NCBI GenBank assembly: GCA_947488635.1
Contig: CANLAY010000013.1
Coordinates: 1 to 12,484 of the forward strand
Source of the DNA: Candidatus Nanopelagicaceae bacterium
Lineage (GTDB): Bacteria; Actinomycetota; Actinomycetes; Nanopelagicales; Nanopelagicaceae
Direction of reading: 5' to 3'
DNA: 12,484 nt
The translations under genes were made by a program, and so were the position numbers. Shown here piece after piece: positions 1 to 7,247 of the stretch. Every line of letters starts with the position of its first letter. The first letter of the stretch is position 1. The notes under the pieces are model-generated. The model saw nothing but the letters and a program-made list of their open reading frames with translations. It searched no databases and was not told the DNA's origin.

Positions 1-74
1 CCGCTGCTGAAGCTGTTGAATACGGTCTAATCGATCAAGTTCTAGAGAGTCGTAAGGCCAAGCCACAAGCGTAA
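1..74 (+). CDS. clpP: ClpP protease subunit, C-terminal end (partial)
   Basis: Reading from base 3, the window opens inside a frame giving the last 23 residues AAEAVEYGLIDQVLESRKAK plus PQA, then TAA at 72-74. The block EAVEYGLIDQVL is the hallmark C-terminal helix of ClpP, the serine peptidase of the ClpXP and ClpCP proteases; the catalytic Ser, His and Asp lie upstream of the window. It sits immediately before clpX, as in other actinobacteria, where two clpP genes are usually in tandem and the copy next to clpX is ClpP2, so this is probably ClpP2. That assignment is from context; the visible fragment cannot separate paralogues. Confidence 0.9.
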   Translation, partial: AAEAVEYGLIDQVLESRKAKPQA

Positions 75-78
75 GTAA

Positions 79-98
79 TTATCGCTGAGAGCGAACAA
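79..98 (+). promoter_or_regulatory. Candidate ClgR operator upstream of clpX
   Basis: TTATCGCTGAGAGCGAACAA contains the inverted repeat TCGCT-GAG-AGCGA (82-94). It fits every fixed position of the ClgR consensus as I recall it from Corynebacterium glutamicum (WNNWCGCYNANRGCGWWNNW). ClgR is an actinobacterial activator of Clp protease genes, so the location 5 nt after the clpP stop and about 100 nt before clpX makes functional sense. No T-tract follows, so it is not a good terminator. The match is seen in the sequence; binding and activation are inference. Confidence 0.6.
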
Positions 99-139
99 GA
101 TTAAGCGCGAAAAGTAGGGCGTAAATTACTTATAGAAAT

Positions 140-145
140 TAGTAT
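140..145 (+). promoter_or_regulatory. Possible -10 element for clpX
   Basis: TAGTAT fits the TANNNT pattern of actinobacterial housekeeping -10 boxes and would start transcription near 152, giving a leader of about 40 nt. There is no recognisable -35 at the right distance (117-122 is GGGCGT), which would suit an activator-dependent promoter: the centre of the ClgR-like site would then be near -64. Other AT-rich hexamers nearby (TATAGA at 131-136) are nearly as good, so the exact position is uncertain. Confidence 0.3.
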
Positions 146-154
146 TCACTCATC

Positions 155-180
155 AGCAAGGGGAATTCCCCGCCCCTGCT
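155..180 (+). promoter_or_regulatory. Hairpin in the clpX leader, adjacent to the RBS
   Basis: AGCA (155-158) and GGGG (160-163) pair with CCCC (173-176) and TGCT (177-180), giving 8 pairs with one bulged A and a 9-nt loop. The same GGGG can instead pair with CCCC at 168-171 to form the tight palindrome GGGGAATTCCCC (160-171), so two mutually exclusive structures exist. The stem ends one base before the Shine-Dalgarno sequence AAGGAG (182-187). There is no U-run, so it is not a terminator; it may affect translation or mRNA stability, or the palindrome may be a protein site. Confidence 0.45.
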
Positions 181-181
181 A

Positions 182-187
182 AAGGAG
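182..187 (+). promoter_or_regulatory. Ribosome binding site of clpX
   Basis: AAGGAG with 4 nt to the ATG at 192 is the clearest Shine-Dalgarno sequence in the window. It fixes the clpX start and contrasts with the SD-less starts of valS and ndk. Confidence 0.8.
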
Positions 188-191
188 AATC

Positions 192-1487
192 ATGACTCGC
201 ATCGGCGAAACCAGCGACCTGCTCAAGTGTTCTTTCTGCGGAAAGACCCAGAAGCAAGTTAAGAAATTGATCGCTGGCCCAGGCGTCTATATTTGCGATG
301 AATGTATTGATCTGTGTAACGAGATCATCGTTGAAGAACTTTCCGAAACGGCAGCCCTTGGATTAACTGAACTTCCAAAGCCGCAAGAGATCTTTGATTT
401 TCTAGATCAATATGTAATCGGCCAAGATCGCGCCAAGAAATCTTTATCTGTGGCTGTCTATAACCACTACAAGCGCGTGCAATCAGGGGATTCAAAGCGC
501 GAAGATGGCATTGAATTAGCCAAGAGCAATATTTTATTACTTGGCCCAACTGGTTGCGGTAAGACTTTAATGGCGCAAACACTTGCTCGCATGCTTAACG
601 TGCCATTTGCAATCGCCGATGCAACAGCGTTAACCGAAGCCGGTTACGTGGGTGAAGATGTAGAAAACATTTTGCTAAAGCTTTTGCAAGCAGCTGATTA
701 CGATGTGAAGAAAGCTGAAACTGGAATTATCTACATCGATGAAATCGATAAGGTTGCTCGCAAATCTGAAAACCCATCGATTACTCGTGATGTATCTGGC
801 GAAGGTGTGCAGCAAGCACTGCTAAAGATTCTTGAAGGAACTGTTGCTTCAGTGCCACCTCAAGGAGGTCGTAAGCACCCACATCAAGAATTTATTCAGA
901 TTGATACCACAAATGTTTTATTCATTGTTGGTGGTGCTTTTGCTGGCCTCGATAAAATTATTGAAGCTCGCGCCGGTAAAGCTGGCGTTGGCTTTAATGC
1001 AACACTTCAAACTGCCGAAGATAAGAACCGCAAAGATATTTTCGCCGACGTAATGCCTGAAGATCTACTTAAGTTCGGCATGATCCCTGAATTCATTGGT
1101 CGTTTGCCGGTACTAACTAGTGTTGAGAATCTTGATAAGCAAGCACTTATGCAGATTCTGACCGAACCAAAGAATGCTCTGGTTAAGCAATACACAAAGC
1201 TTTTTGAACTAGATTCCGTTGAACTTGAATTCACCCCTGAATCCCTTGATTCCATCGCAGACCTCGCTCTACTTCGTGGCACTGGTGCTCGTGGTCTTCG
1301 CGCGATCATGGAAAGCGTGCTGTTAGCTGTTATGTATGAAGTTCCCAGCCGCAGCGATATTGCCAAAGTAATTGTTACTCCTGAATCAATCACCGATGGC
1401 GCAACCCCGACATTTGTGCAGCGCACGGGAGATATTCCAAAGCGGGCCGCAAGAGGCGAAAAGCGTGCAGAAGAGAAGAGCGCATAA
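192..1487 (+). CDS. clpX: ATP-dependent Clp protease ATP-binding subunit ClpX
   Basis: ClpX is the hexameric AAA+ unfoldase that recognises tagged proteins and threads them into ClpP in the cytoplasm. The 431-residue length is normal for the family. An N-terminal zinc-binding domain carries Cys13, Cys16, Cys35 and Cys38. The AAA+ domain follows: Walker A GPTGCGKT (118-125), pore-1 loop GYVG (151-154), Walker B with IIYIDEID (179-186), pore-2 loop RKH (227-229) and sensor-2 region GTGARGLR (363-370). The ClpP-docking loop reads VGF (266-268), a variant of the E. coli IGF tripeptide. The start is set by AAGGAG 4 nt upstream and by the standard N-terminus. The C-terminal tail after about residue 412 is basic and low-complexity. 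It lies downstream of clpP with a 117-nt control region holding a ClgR-like site, so it can be transcribed separately from clpP. Confidence 0.98.
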   Translation: MTRIGETSDLLKCSFCGKTQKQVKKLIAGPGVYICDECIDLCNEIIVEELSETAALGLTELPKPQEIFDFLDQYVIGQDRAKKSLSVAVYNHYKRVQSGDSKREDGIELAKSNILLLGPTGCGKTLMAQTLARMLNVPFAIADATALTEAGYVGEDVENILLKLLQAADYDVKKAETGIIYIDEIDKVARKSENPSITRDVSGEGVQQALLKILEGTVASVPPQGGRKHPHQEFIQIDTTNVLFIVGGAFAGLDKIIEARAGKAGVGFNATLQTAEDKNRKDIFADVMPEDLLKFGMIPEFIGRLPVLTSVENLDKQALMQILTEPKNALVKQYTKLFELDSVELEFTPESLDSIADLALLRGTGARGLRAIMESVLLAVMYEVPSRSDIAKVIVTPESITDGATPTFVQRTGDIPKRAARGEKRAEEKSA

Positions 1488-1489
1488 TC

Positions 1490-1502
1490 TAGACTGCTCC
1501 CC
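1490..1502 (+). promoter_or_regulatory. Leaderless-type promoter of valS
   Basis: The -10-like hexamer TAGACT (1490-1495) is followed by exactly 7 nt, GCTCCCC, and then the valS ATG at 1503. This places the expected transcription start at or next to the A of the ATG, the standard geometry of leaderless mRNAs common in actinobacteria. No Shine-Dalgarno sequence is present; the spacer is C-rich. No TTGACA-like -35 is visible, which is usual for this class. The same arrangement precedes ndk. Confidence 0.65.
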
Positions 1503-4088
1503 ATGAGCCAGCGCGGAAAAGAATTAGCTTCAACCTTTTCGCCTGCCGAAATTGAGGCTCCACTGTACGAAAAATGGATCTCAGCTGGCTATTTCACCGC
1601 TGATGCCAATTCAAGTAAAGAACCATTTTCGATTGTTTTGCCGCCACCAAATGTCACCGGCATTCTGCATATCGGCCACGCACTAGATCAAACTCTGCAA
1701 GATTGTTTAGCGCGCATCAAGCGAATGAAAGGTTACGAAGTTTTGTGGCTACCTGGTATGGACCATGCGGGTATTGCAACCCAGAACGTCGTTGAAAAAC
1801 AATTAGCTGCCCAGGGAATGTCGCGTCACGATTTAGGCCGCGAAGAATTTGTTAGCAAAGTTTGGCAATGGAAAGCTGAATCAGGTGGCGCAATTCTTGA
1901 TCAGATGCGTCGCTTAGGTGATTCAGTTGACTGGTCGCGCGAGCGTTTCACAATGGATGACGGCATGTCTAATGCTGTCGTAACTATTTTTAGGAAAATG
2001 TATGACGCCGAATTAATTTATCGTGCCGAGCGAATCATCAATTGGTGTACTCGTTGTTTAACCGCACTTTCAGATATTGAAGTTGAGCACCAAGATGATG
2101 CTGGCGAGTTTGTGCAAGTTCGTTATGGCGATGGCGAGCAAAGCATCGTTGTGGCAACCACTCGTGCTGAAACCATGATGGGCGATGGCGCAGTTGCAGT
2201 CCACCCTGACGATCCACGTTACAAGCACATGATCGGTACTGAAGTTCTGTTGCCACTGGTAAATCGCATGATTCCGATCATTGCTGATGAACTTGTTGAT
2301 CCTGATTTCGGAACTGGCGCCGTGAAAGTAACGGCAGCACACGATCCAAACGACTTTGAAATGGCCTTGCGCCACAATGTTCCGTTCGTAGTAATCATGA
2401 ACGAGCACGGCATCATGGAAGGTAGCGGCACTGAGTTCGATGGCATGGATCGCTTTGACGCTCGTGTTGCAGTCGTTGCCAAACTAAAAGAGCTAGGTCG
2501 CATCGTTGCCGAGAAGCGTCCATATATCCACGCAGTTGGTCACTGTTCACGTTGCGACACAACTGTTGAACCGCGTTTATCAAAGCAATGGTTTGTAAAG
2601 GTGGCACCTCTAGCAAAAGCATCAGCGGACGCAGTTCGTAGTGGCGCCGTAAAGATTGAACCTGAAGAGTTAGCGCCACGCTACTTTGATTGGGTCGATA
2701 ACATGCACGACTGGTGCATCTCTCGCCAACTTTGGTGGGGACATCGCATTCCGGTTTGGTATGGCCCTAATGGTGAAATGGTTGTTGTGGGCCCTGGCGA
2801 AAGCGCACCTGTTGGTTACGTACAAGATTTAGATGTTCTAGATACTTGGTTTTCATCTGGACAATGGGCATTTTCCACATTTGGCTGGCCTGAAAAAACT
2901 AACGATTTAGCAAAGTTCTACCCAACTTCAGTTTTGGTAACTGGCTATGACATTTTGTTCTTCTGGGTTGTGCGCATGATGATGATGAGCACTTTTGCCA
3001 TGGATGGCGTGCCACCATTTAAAACAATCATGCTGCACGGTTTAGTGCGCGATCAATTTGGCAAGAAGATGTCTAAGAGTCGCGGTAACGTGGTTGACCC
3101 ACTTGAATTTATGGATAAGTACGGCGCTGATGCGTTGCGCTTTACGTTAGCGCGCGGTGCTAACCCAGGCACAGATCAAGCACTAGCCGAAGAATGGGTA
3201 GGCGGTTCACGTAACTTCGCTACCAAACTCTGGAACGCAACTCGTTTTGCCATGATGAATGGTGCAACAGTTGAAGGACCAATTCCTGATGCTGCCTCAC
3301 TAAATGCAATTGATAAGTGGATTCTTAGCCGATTGACCGAAACTATTCGCGATGCCGATTCACTCTTTGAGAAATTTGAATTCGCGAAAGCTAGCGAGCT
3401 GATCTACCACTTTGCCTGGGATGACCTCTGCGACTGGTATCTCGAACTAGCTAAGGAATCTTTTGCAACTGGTAGCGCTGCCGATAGTCAACGCGTGCTT
3501 GGTCATGTGCTCGATCAACTTATGCGCCTGCTGCATCCATTAATGCCATTTATTACTGAAGAACTTTGGGTCTCACTAACTGGGGGAGAGTCCCTGGTAA
3601 TTGCCAAGTGGCCAGAGGCAAACTTGAACTACCTTGATAAAACGGCTGAGAACTTGGTAACCCAGATGCAGGCCGTAATTACCGAGGTGCGTCGATTCCG
3701 TAATGATCAAGGCGTTAAAGCAACTGCCAAGATTCCGGGTCGCCTAACTACTAGCGGTGAGTTAGCAAAATATGCCAGTGCGATGGGCTTTGTGTTAAAA
3801 CTTGAAGCAAAAGAATTCACGCCAACGGCTGCCTTTGAAATTGGTTCAGTTAAGTGCGAACTAGATCTATCCGGAACTGTCGATGTGGTGGCAGAGCGTG
3901 CTCGCCTAACTAAAGACTTAGCAACTATTCAGAAAGATCAACAGACTGCCCAAGTTAAATTAGGCAATGAAGGATTCATGGCCAAGGCACCGGCAGAAGT
4001 TGTGACTGAAATTAAAGAGCGTCTAGTTAAGACCCAAGCCGAGATCGAACGAATTACCGCAGCTCTTGCGGTGTTGCCATCAGCATGA
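1503..4088 (+). CDS. valS: Valyl-tRNA synthetase
   Basis: This class I aminoacyl-tRNA synthetase charges tRNA(Val) and edits mischarged threonine. At 861 residues it is a normal bacterial length. The catalytic core shows PPPNVTG followed by HIGH (56-59) and KMSKS (522-526). The inserted CP1 editing domain spans roughly 190-340, with TTRAETMMGD (219-228) and the conserved HDPNDFE stretch (280-286). Cysteine pairs at 182/185 (WCTRC) and 348/351 (HCSRC) are possible zinc knuckles. DTWFSSGQW (447-455) is typical of the family. The anticodon-binding domain covers about 605-750, and the last 70 residues form a charged coiled coil typical of ValRS. The start lacks a Shine-Dalgarno sequence but has TAGACT plus 7 nt upstream, indicating leaderless expression. 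Its TGA stop overlaps the folC start (ATGA). Confidence 0.98.
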   Translation: MSQRGKELASTFSPAEIEAPLYEKWISAGYFTADANSSKEPFSIVLPPPNVTGILHIGHALDQTLQDCLARIKRMKGYEVLWLPGMDHAGIATQNVVEKQLAAQGMSRHDLGREEFVSKVWQWKAESGGAILDQMRRLGDSVDWSRERFTMDDGMSNAVVTIFRKMYDAELIYRAERIINWCTRCLTALSDIEVEHQDDAGEFVQVRYGDGEQSIVVATTRAETMMGDGAVAVHPDDPRYKHMIGTEVLLPLVNRMIPIIADELVDPDFGTGAVKVTAAHDPNDFEMALRHNVPFVVIMNEHGIMEGSGTEFDGMDRFDARVAVVAKLKELGRIVAEKRPYIHAVGHCSRCDTTVEPRLSKQWFVKVAPLAKASADAVRSGAVKIEPEELAPRYFDWVDNMHDWCISRQLWWGHRIPVWYGPNGEMVVVGPGESAPVGYVQDLDVLDTWFSSGQWAFSTFGWPEKTNDLAKFYPTSVLVTGYDILFFWVVRMMMMSTFAMDGVPPFKTIMLHGLVRDQFGKKMSKSRGNVVDPLEFMDKYGADALRFTLARGANPGTDQALAEEWVGGSRNFATKLWNATRFAMMNGATVEGPIPDAASLNAIDKWILSRLTETIRDADSLFEKFEFAKASELIYHFAWDDLCDWYLELAKESFATGSAADSQRVLGHVLDQLMRLLHPLMPFITEELWVSLTGGESLVIAKWPEANLNYLDKTAENLVTQMQAVITEVRRFRNDQGVKATAKIPGRLTTSGELAKYASAMGFVLKLEAKEFTPTAAFEIGSVKCELDLSGTVDVVAERARLTKDLATIQKDQQTAQVKLGNEGFMAKAPAEVVTEIKERLVKTQAEIERITAALAVLPSA

Positions 4089-5425
4089 CACCTGAAGAGA
4101 AGGCTCGTATTGATGCGATCGAGGTAGCGCTACTTGCACGCTGGCCCGAAACTCGCATTGCGCCAACACTTGAGAGAATTTCAGCGCTAACCGACATTCT
4201 CGGTTCGCCGCAGTTAACTTATCCAACGATTCATGTAGGTGGCACAAACGGCAAGACCAGTACTTCGCGAATGATTGATTCGATGTTATTTGAAATGGGT
4301 CTGCGTACCGGGCGTTTTACCAGCCCGCATCTAGAAAGTTATTTAGAACGAATCAGTATTAACGGTCAGCCAATTAGTGCCTCTGAATTAATTTTCGCTT
4401 ATAACGATATTTCGCCTTACCTAGATTTAATTGATAGCAAGTTTGAAAATCCGATTTCCTTCTTTGAAGCAATTACGGGACTCGCTTTTGCCGCCTTTGC
4501 CGAACACCCAATTGATGTTGGTGTTATCGAAGTAGGTATGGGCGGTGAGTGGGATGCCACCAATGTGGTTCAAGCTGGCGTTTCCGTAATTACCCCGATC
4601 GGGCTCGATCACATGGAATATCTAGGAAATACGCTTACTGAGATTGCAAAAACTAAAGGCGGAATCTTAAAACCAGGTGGTTTTGGCGTGCTTGCTCAGC
4701 AAGAACCTGAAGCTGCAATAGAACTCCTGCGCCGGGCCGCTGAAGTTGGCATTGATGTGGCTCGCGAAGGTGTCGAATACTCGTTGGCTAGCCGAGCAGT
4801 GGCTGTTGGTGGCCAGTTAATCTCAGTTAAGGGCCTGAATGAGTCATTTGATGACATTTTCTTGCCTCTTCACGGCAAGCACCAGGCTGCTAATGCCGCA
4901 ACAGCGCTAGTAGCAGTTGAGGCATTCTTTGGCGATACCGCGCTAGATCATGACGCAGTTCGTGCCGGTTTTGCAGCCGTTACTTCTCCTGGTCGCTGCG
5001 AAGTAGTACACCGCGACCCAACTATTTTGCTTGATGCCGCACACAATCCGCATGGTGCAAAAGCACTGGCTGAAACAATTGCAAATGAGTTTACTTTCGA
5101 TGAAGTAATTGGCGTAGTTGCTTCATTTGGCGATAAAGATGTTCGTGGCATTTTGCTCGAATTAGAACCAATCATGAATGAAGTTATTGTTACTTCTAAT
5201 TCATCACCACGTGCCATGAAACTTTCAGATTTAGAAAAACTAGCAAATGAAATATTTGGTAAAGATCGAGTCACTGCAATTGAATCTTTAGCAGCTGCAA
5301 TTGATCAAGCAATCAAAGATGCTAAGCGACCACTTAGTGATGACTCAGTTGGTGTTTTGATAACTGGGTCGGTCATAACAGTTGGTGAGTCACGCACCAT
5401 AATTAACAGAAAGTATAAAAAATAA
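4085..5425 (+). CDS. folC: Folylpolyglutamate synthase / dihydrofolate synthase
   Basis: FolC adds glutamates to folates with ATP, and in many bacteria also joins dihydropteroate to glutamate. It is a Mur-ligase-family cytoplasmic enzyme. At 446 residues the length is normal. Visible motifs are the P-loop GTNGKTS (53-59), the SPHLE loop (80-84), FFEAIT (126-131), EVGMGGEWDATN (149-160), GLDHMEYLG (173-181) and the C-terminal-domain block LLDAAHNPHG (315-324). GSVITVGE (428-435) matches the terminal family motif. The ATG overlaps the valS stop by 4 nt, so translation is probably coupled and transcription comes from the valS promoter. The valS-folC pairing is conserved in Gram-positive bacteria. 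Whether it has both activities cannot be told from motifs alone. Confidence 0.96.
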   Translation: MTPEEKARIDAIEVALLARWPETRIAPTLERISALTDILGSPQLTYPTIHVGGTNGKTSTSRMIDSMLFEMGLRTGRFTSPHLESYLERISINGQPISASELIFAYNDISPYLDLIDSKFENPISFFEAITGLAFAAFAEHPIDVGVIEVGMGGEWDATNVVQAGVSVITPIGLDHMEYLGNTLTEIAKTKGGILKPGGFGVLAQQEPEAAIELLRRAAEVGIDVAREGVEYSLASRAVAVGGQLISVKGLNESFDDIFLPLHGKHQAANAATALVAVEAFFGDTALDHDAVRAGFAAVTSPGRCEVVHRDPTILLDAAHNPHGAKALAETIANEFTFDEVIGVVASFGDKDVRGILLELEPIMNEVIVTSNSSPRAMKLSDLEKLANEIFGKDRVTAIESLAAAIDQAIKDAKRPLSDDSVGVLITGSVITVGESRTIINRKYKK

Positions 5426-5760
5426 TGCGCGTACTAGCTTCAGCAGTTCTAGTTATGGAATCTTTTTCAATCGGATTTGCGCTTTTAATCGCTATGAAAG
5501 ATGTAGATGGGGCACCGATCATTTACGGCGCCGCAATCGCGATTGCCTTACTTTTGGCCCCAGGGTTACTAAAGCGCAGAGCTGGCTGGGTACTGGGCTG
5601 GGTATTGCAGGTAGCCATGCTTGGATTTGGCTTAGTGGTCAATTCCTTCCTGATTATTGGCCTGATTTTTGCAGGGTTATGGATTGCGGCGATTTTGGTT
5701 GGTCGCAAGGGCGAGGCAGCCAGGGCTGCTTTGCTGGCTTCACGAACTCCGGAAGCCTAA
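5425..5760 (+). CDS. Small four-helix membrane protein, DUF4233-like
   Basis: This 111-residue protein has four strongly hydrophobic stretches at roughly 4-23, 31-48, 54-72 and 74-92, with a basic loop KRR at 50-52 and a positively charged, cytoplasmic-looking tail (GRKGEAAR, 93-100). Its place between folC and ndk, its size and the opening RVLASAVLVMES fit the DUF4233 family, an uncharacterised actinobacterial membrane protein found at this locus. The family name is given from context and recall, not from a search. The start codon overlaps the folC stop (TAATG), so it is co-translated with folC. No catalytic residues are evident and no function is known to me. The end of the gene contains the GGCTTC/GAAGCC inverted repeat (5736-5757) and abuts the ndk promoter. 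Confidence 0.8.
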   Translation: MRVLASAVLVMESFSIGFALLIAMKDVDGAPIIYGAAIAIALLLAPGLLKRRAGWVLGWVLQVAMLGFGLVVNSFLIIGLIFAGLWIAAILVGRKGEAARAALLASRTPEA

Positions 5761-5773
5761 TAGACTCACCCCC
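5761..5773 (+). promoter_or_regulatory. Leaderless-type promoter of ndk
   Basis: TAGACT (5761-5766) begins right after the DUF4233 stop codon and is followed by 7 nt, CACCCCC, and the GTG start of ndk at 5774. Hexamer, spacing, C-rich spacer and the first codons (xTGAGC) nearly repeat those of valS: 15 of 19 aligned bases are identical. No Shine-Dalgarno sequence or clear -35 is present. It probably starts the ndk-mreBCD-mrdA-rodA transcription unit. Confidence 0.65.
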
Positions 5774-6202
5774 GTGAGCATCGAACAAACTCTGATCCTG
5801 GTCAAGCCTGATGGCGTGCGTCGCGCCCTGGTTGGCGAAGTAATTTCGCGCATCGAAGCTAAGGGATATCAAATTACTGCGCTAAAAATGTTGCAAGCAG
5901 ACCGCGCACTTCTTGAACAACACTATGCCGAACATCAAGGCAAACCATTTTTCGAACCACTAGTTGAATTTATGTTATCTGGCCCAATCGTTGCGATGGT
6001 TGCCGAAGGTAATCGCGTTATCGAAGGTTTTAGATCACTCGCTGGCGTAACAGATCCAACAGTTGCAGCACCCGGAACAATTCGCGGTGACTTGGCACGC
6101 GATGCCGGAACAAAAGTTGTCCAAAATATTGTGCACGGATCTGATTCACCAGAATCAGCTGCGCGCGAAATTAATATTTTCTTTGGTAACGGGGGGAAGT
6201 AA
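5774..6202 (+). CDS. ndk: Nucleoside diphosphate kinase
   Basis: Ndk moves the gamma-phosphate of ATP to other nucleoside diphosphates through a phosphohistidine, balancing NTP and dNTP pools. The protein is 142 residues, normal for the family (about 135-145). It begins MSIEQTLILVKPDGV, with the nucleotide-contact KPDG at 11-14, Arg87 in the GFRSLAG segment, APGTIRGD (99-106) and the catalytic His121 in NIVHGSDSPESA. The frame stays open upstream to an ATG at 5669, but that 35-residue extension lies inside the DUF4233 gene and matches nothing in Ndk, so the GTG at 5774 is the real start. It is preceded by TAGACT at leaderless spacing. Only 3 nt separate its stop from mreB, linking nucleotide metabolism and wall-elongation genes in one unit. 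Confidence 0.97.
   Translation: MSIEQTLILVKPDGVRRALVGEVISRIEAKGYQITALKMLQADRALLEQHYAEHQGKPFFEPLVEFMLSGPIVAMVAEGNRVIEGFRSLAGVTDPTVAAPGTIRGDLARDAGTKVVQNIVHGSDSPESAAREINIFFGNGGK
6191..6199 (+). promoter_or_regulatory. Ribosome binding site of mreB inside the ndk 3' end
   Basis: GGGGGGAAG lies in the last ndk codons (Gly-Gly-Lys) and ends 6 nt before the mreB ATG at 6206. A TAATAT hexamer at 6172-6177 could give mreB an additional promoter, but no matching -35 is visible. Co-transcription with ndk is the simpler reading. Confidence 0.6.
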
Positions 6203-6205
6203 AAA

Positions 6206-7237
6206 ATGGCTAATCGAATGTCGTTTATCGGTCGCGATATGGCAGTTGATCTAGGTACCGCAAATACCTTGGTTTATGTGCGTGGGCGTGGCATTGTGCT
6301 TAATGAGCCAAGTGTGGTTGCAGTTAACCAAGACACAGGTGGAATTTTGGCAGTTGGTCTTGAAGCCAAGAAGATGATTGGTCGTACCCCAAGTAACATC
6401 GTGGCAATTCGCCCACTAAAAGATGGCGTTATTGCAGACTTCGACACAACAGAGCGTATGTTGCGTTACTTCATTCAAAAAGTTCACCGTCGTCGTTTCT
6501 TAGCAAAGCCACGTATTGTTGTTTGTGTGCCATCAGGTATTACTGGCGTTGAACAACGTGCAGTTAAAGATGCCGGTTACGCAGCAGGTGCACGCAAGGT
6601 TTACATTATTGAAGAACCAATGGCTGCGGCAATTGGTGCAGGTCTGCCAATTCACGAACCAACTGGCAACATGGTTGTCGATATTGGTGGCGGAACAACT
6701 GAGGTGGCGGTCATTTCACTCGGCGGCATCGTGGTAGCCCTATCTATCCGCGTAGGTGGCGATGAGCTAGATCAAGCCATTATTACTTGGGTTAAGAAGG
6801 AATTTTCACTATTGCTGGGCGAGCGCACAGCTGAAGAAATCAAGATGGCGATTGGTTCGGCTTATCCACTTCCAGGTGAGCCAGATGCCGAAATTCGTGG
6901 TCGCGATTTAGCAACTGGTCTACCAAAGACAATTGTTGTGTCAGCTGCTGAAATTCGTAAAGCACTTGAAGAACCAGTAAATGCAATCGTTAACGCAGTT
7001 AAGAGCACGCTAGATAAATGTCCACCTGAACTATCAAGTGACTTGATGGATCGCGGCATTGTGCTAACTGGTGGCGGTGCGCTACTAAAGGGTCTAGACG
7101 AGCGTTTGCGTAAAGAGACTGGTATGCCAATTCATATTGCCGAGCGTCCACTCGATGCAGTTGCTGAAGGTTCCGGAAAGTGCATCGAAGAGTTTGAGGC
7201 CCTAGAAAAGGTCTTGATCTCCGAGCCACGTCGATAG
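6206..7237 (+). CDS. mreB: Rod shape-determining protein MreB
   Basis: MreB is the bacterial actin homologue that polymerises on the inner face of the membrane and directs lateral peptidoglycan synthesis. The 343-residue length is typical. The actin-fold signatures are present: phosphate-1 loop DLGTANT (15-21), phosphate-2 loop DIGGGTTEV (159-167) and the adenosine loop [10 protein letters not shown] (287-296). [16 protein letters not shown] (134-149) and [12 protein letters not shown] (181-192) are strongly MreB-like, separating it from DnaK or FtsA. The short N-terminus with MSFIGRDM could act as the membrane-binding amphipathic segment. The start follows an SD-like G-rich stretch in ndk. 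mreC, mreD, PBP2 and RodA follow directly, so the full elongasome is encoded together. Many coccoid or apically growing actinobacteria lack MreB; its presence suggests a rod or vibrioid cell or a specialised wall role. Confidence 0.98.
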   Translation: MANRMSFIGRDMAVDLGTANTLVYVRGRGIVLNEPSVVAVNQDTGGILAVGLEAKKMIGRTPSNIVAIRPLKDGVIADFDTTERMLRYFIQKVHRRRFLAKPRIVVCVPSGITGVEQRAVKDAGYAAGARKVYIIEEPMAAAIGAGLPIHEPTGNMVVDIGGGTTEVAVISLGGIVVALSIRVGGDELDQAIITWVKKEFSLLLGERTAEEIKMAIGSAYPLPGEPDAEIRGRDLATGLPKTIVVSAAEIRKALEEPVNAIVNAVKSTLDKCPPELSSDLMDRGIVLTGGGALLKGLDERLRKETGMPIHIAERPLDAVAEGSGKCIEEFEALEKVLISEPRR

Positions 7238-7247
7238 GAATCTTTAA

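Noticed and set aside
1007..1504. Minus-strand open frame of 165 codons opposite the clpX 3' part
   Set aside because: It is a shadow of clpX: Ser/Arg-rich composition reflecting the antisense of clpX codons, no recognisable domain. The other minus-strand open frames are likewise opposite well-identified genes.
2976..2987. Four tandem ATG triplets in valS
   Set aside because: They encode a Met run in a helix of the ValRS core (VVRMMMMS); a short codon coincidence in a conserved hydrophobic segment, not a meaningful microsatellite.
5414..5424. TATAAA-like sequence just before the DUF4233 start, as a possible third leaderless promoter
   Set aside because: It ends in A rather than T in the TANNNT pattern, spacing to the ATG is only 5 nt, and the TAATG overlap with folC already explains expression by coupling.
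5736..5757. GGCTTC/GAAGCC inverted repeat at the end of the DUF4233 gene
   Set aside because: Only 6 bp with a 10-nt loop, inside coding sequence and without a T-tract. Too weak to call a terminator or operator, although it borders the ndk promoter.
6141..6158. Perfect inverted repeat CTGATTC-ACCA-GAATCAG near the end of ndk, followed by an AT-rich stretch
   Set aside because: It falls on the codons of the conserved HGSDSPESA motif (active-site region), so the symmetry is explained by protein constraint, and no T-tract follows immediately.
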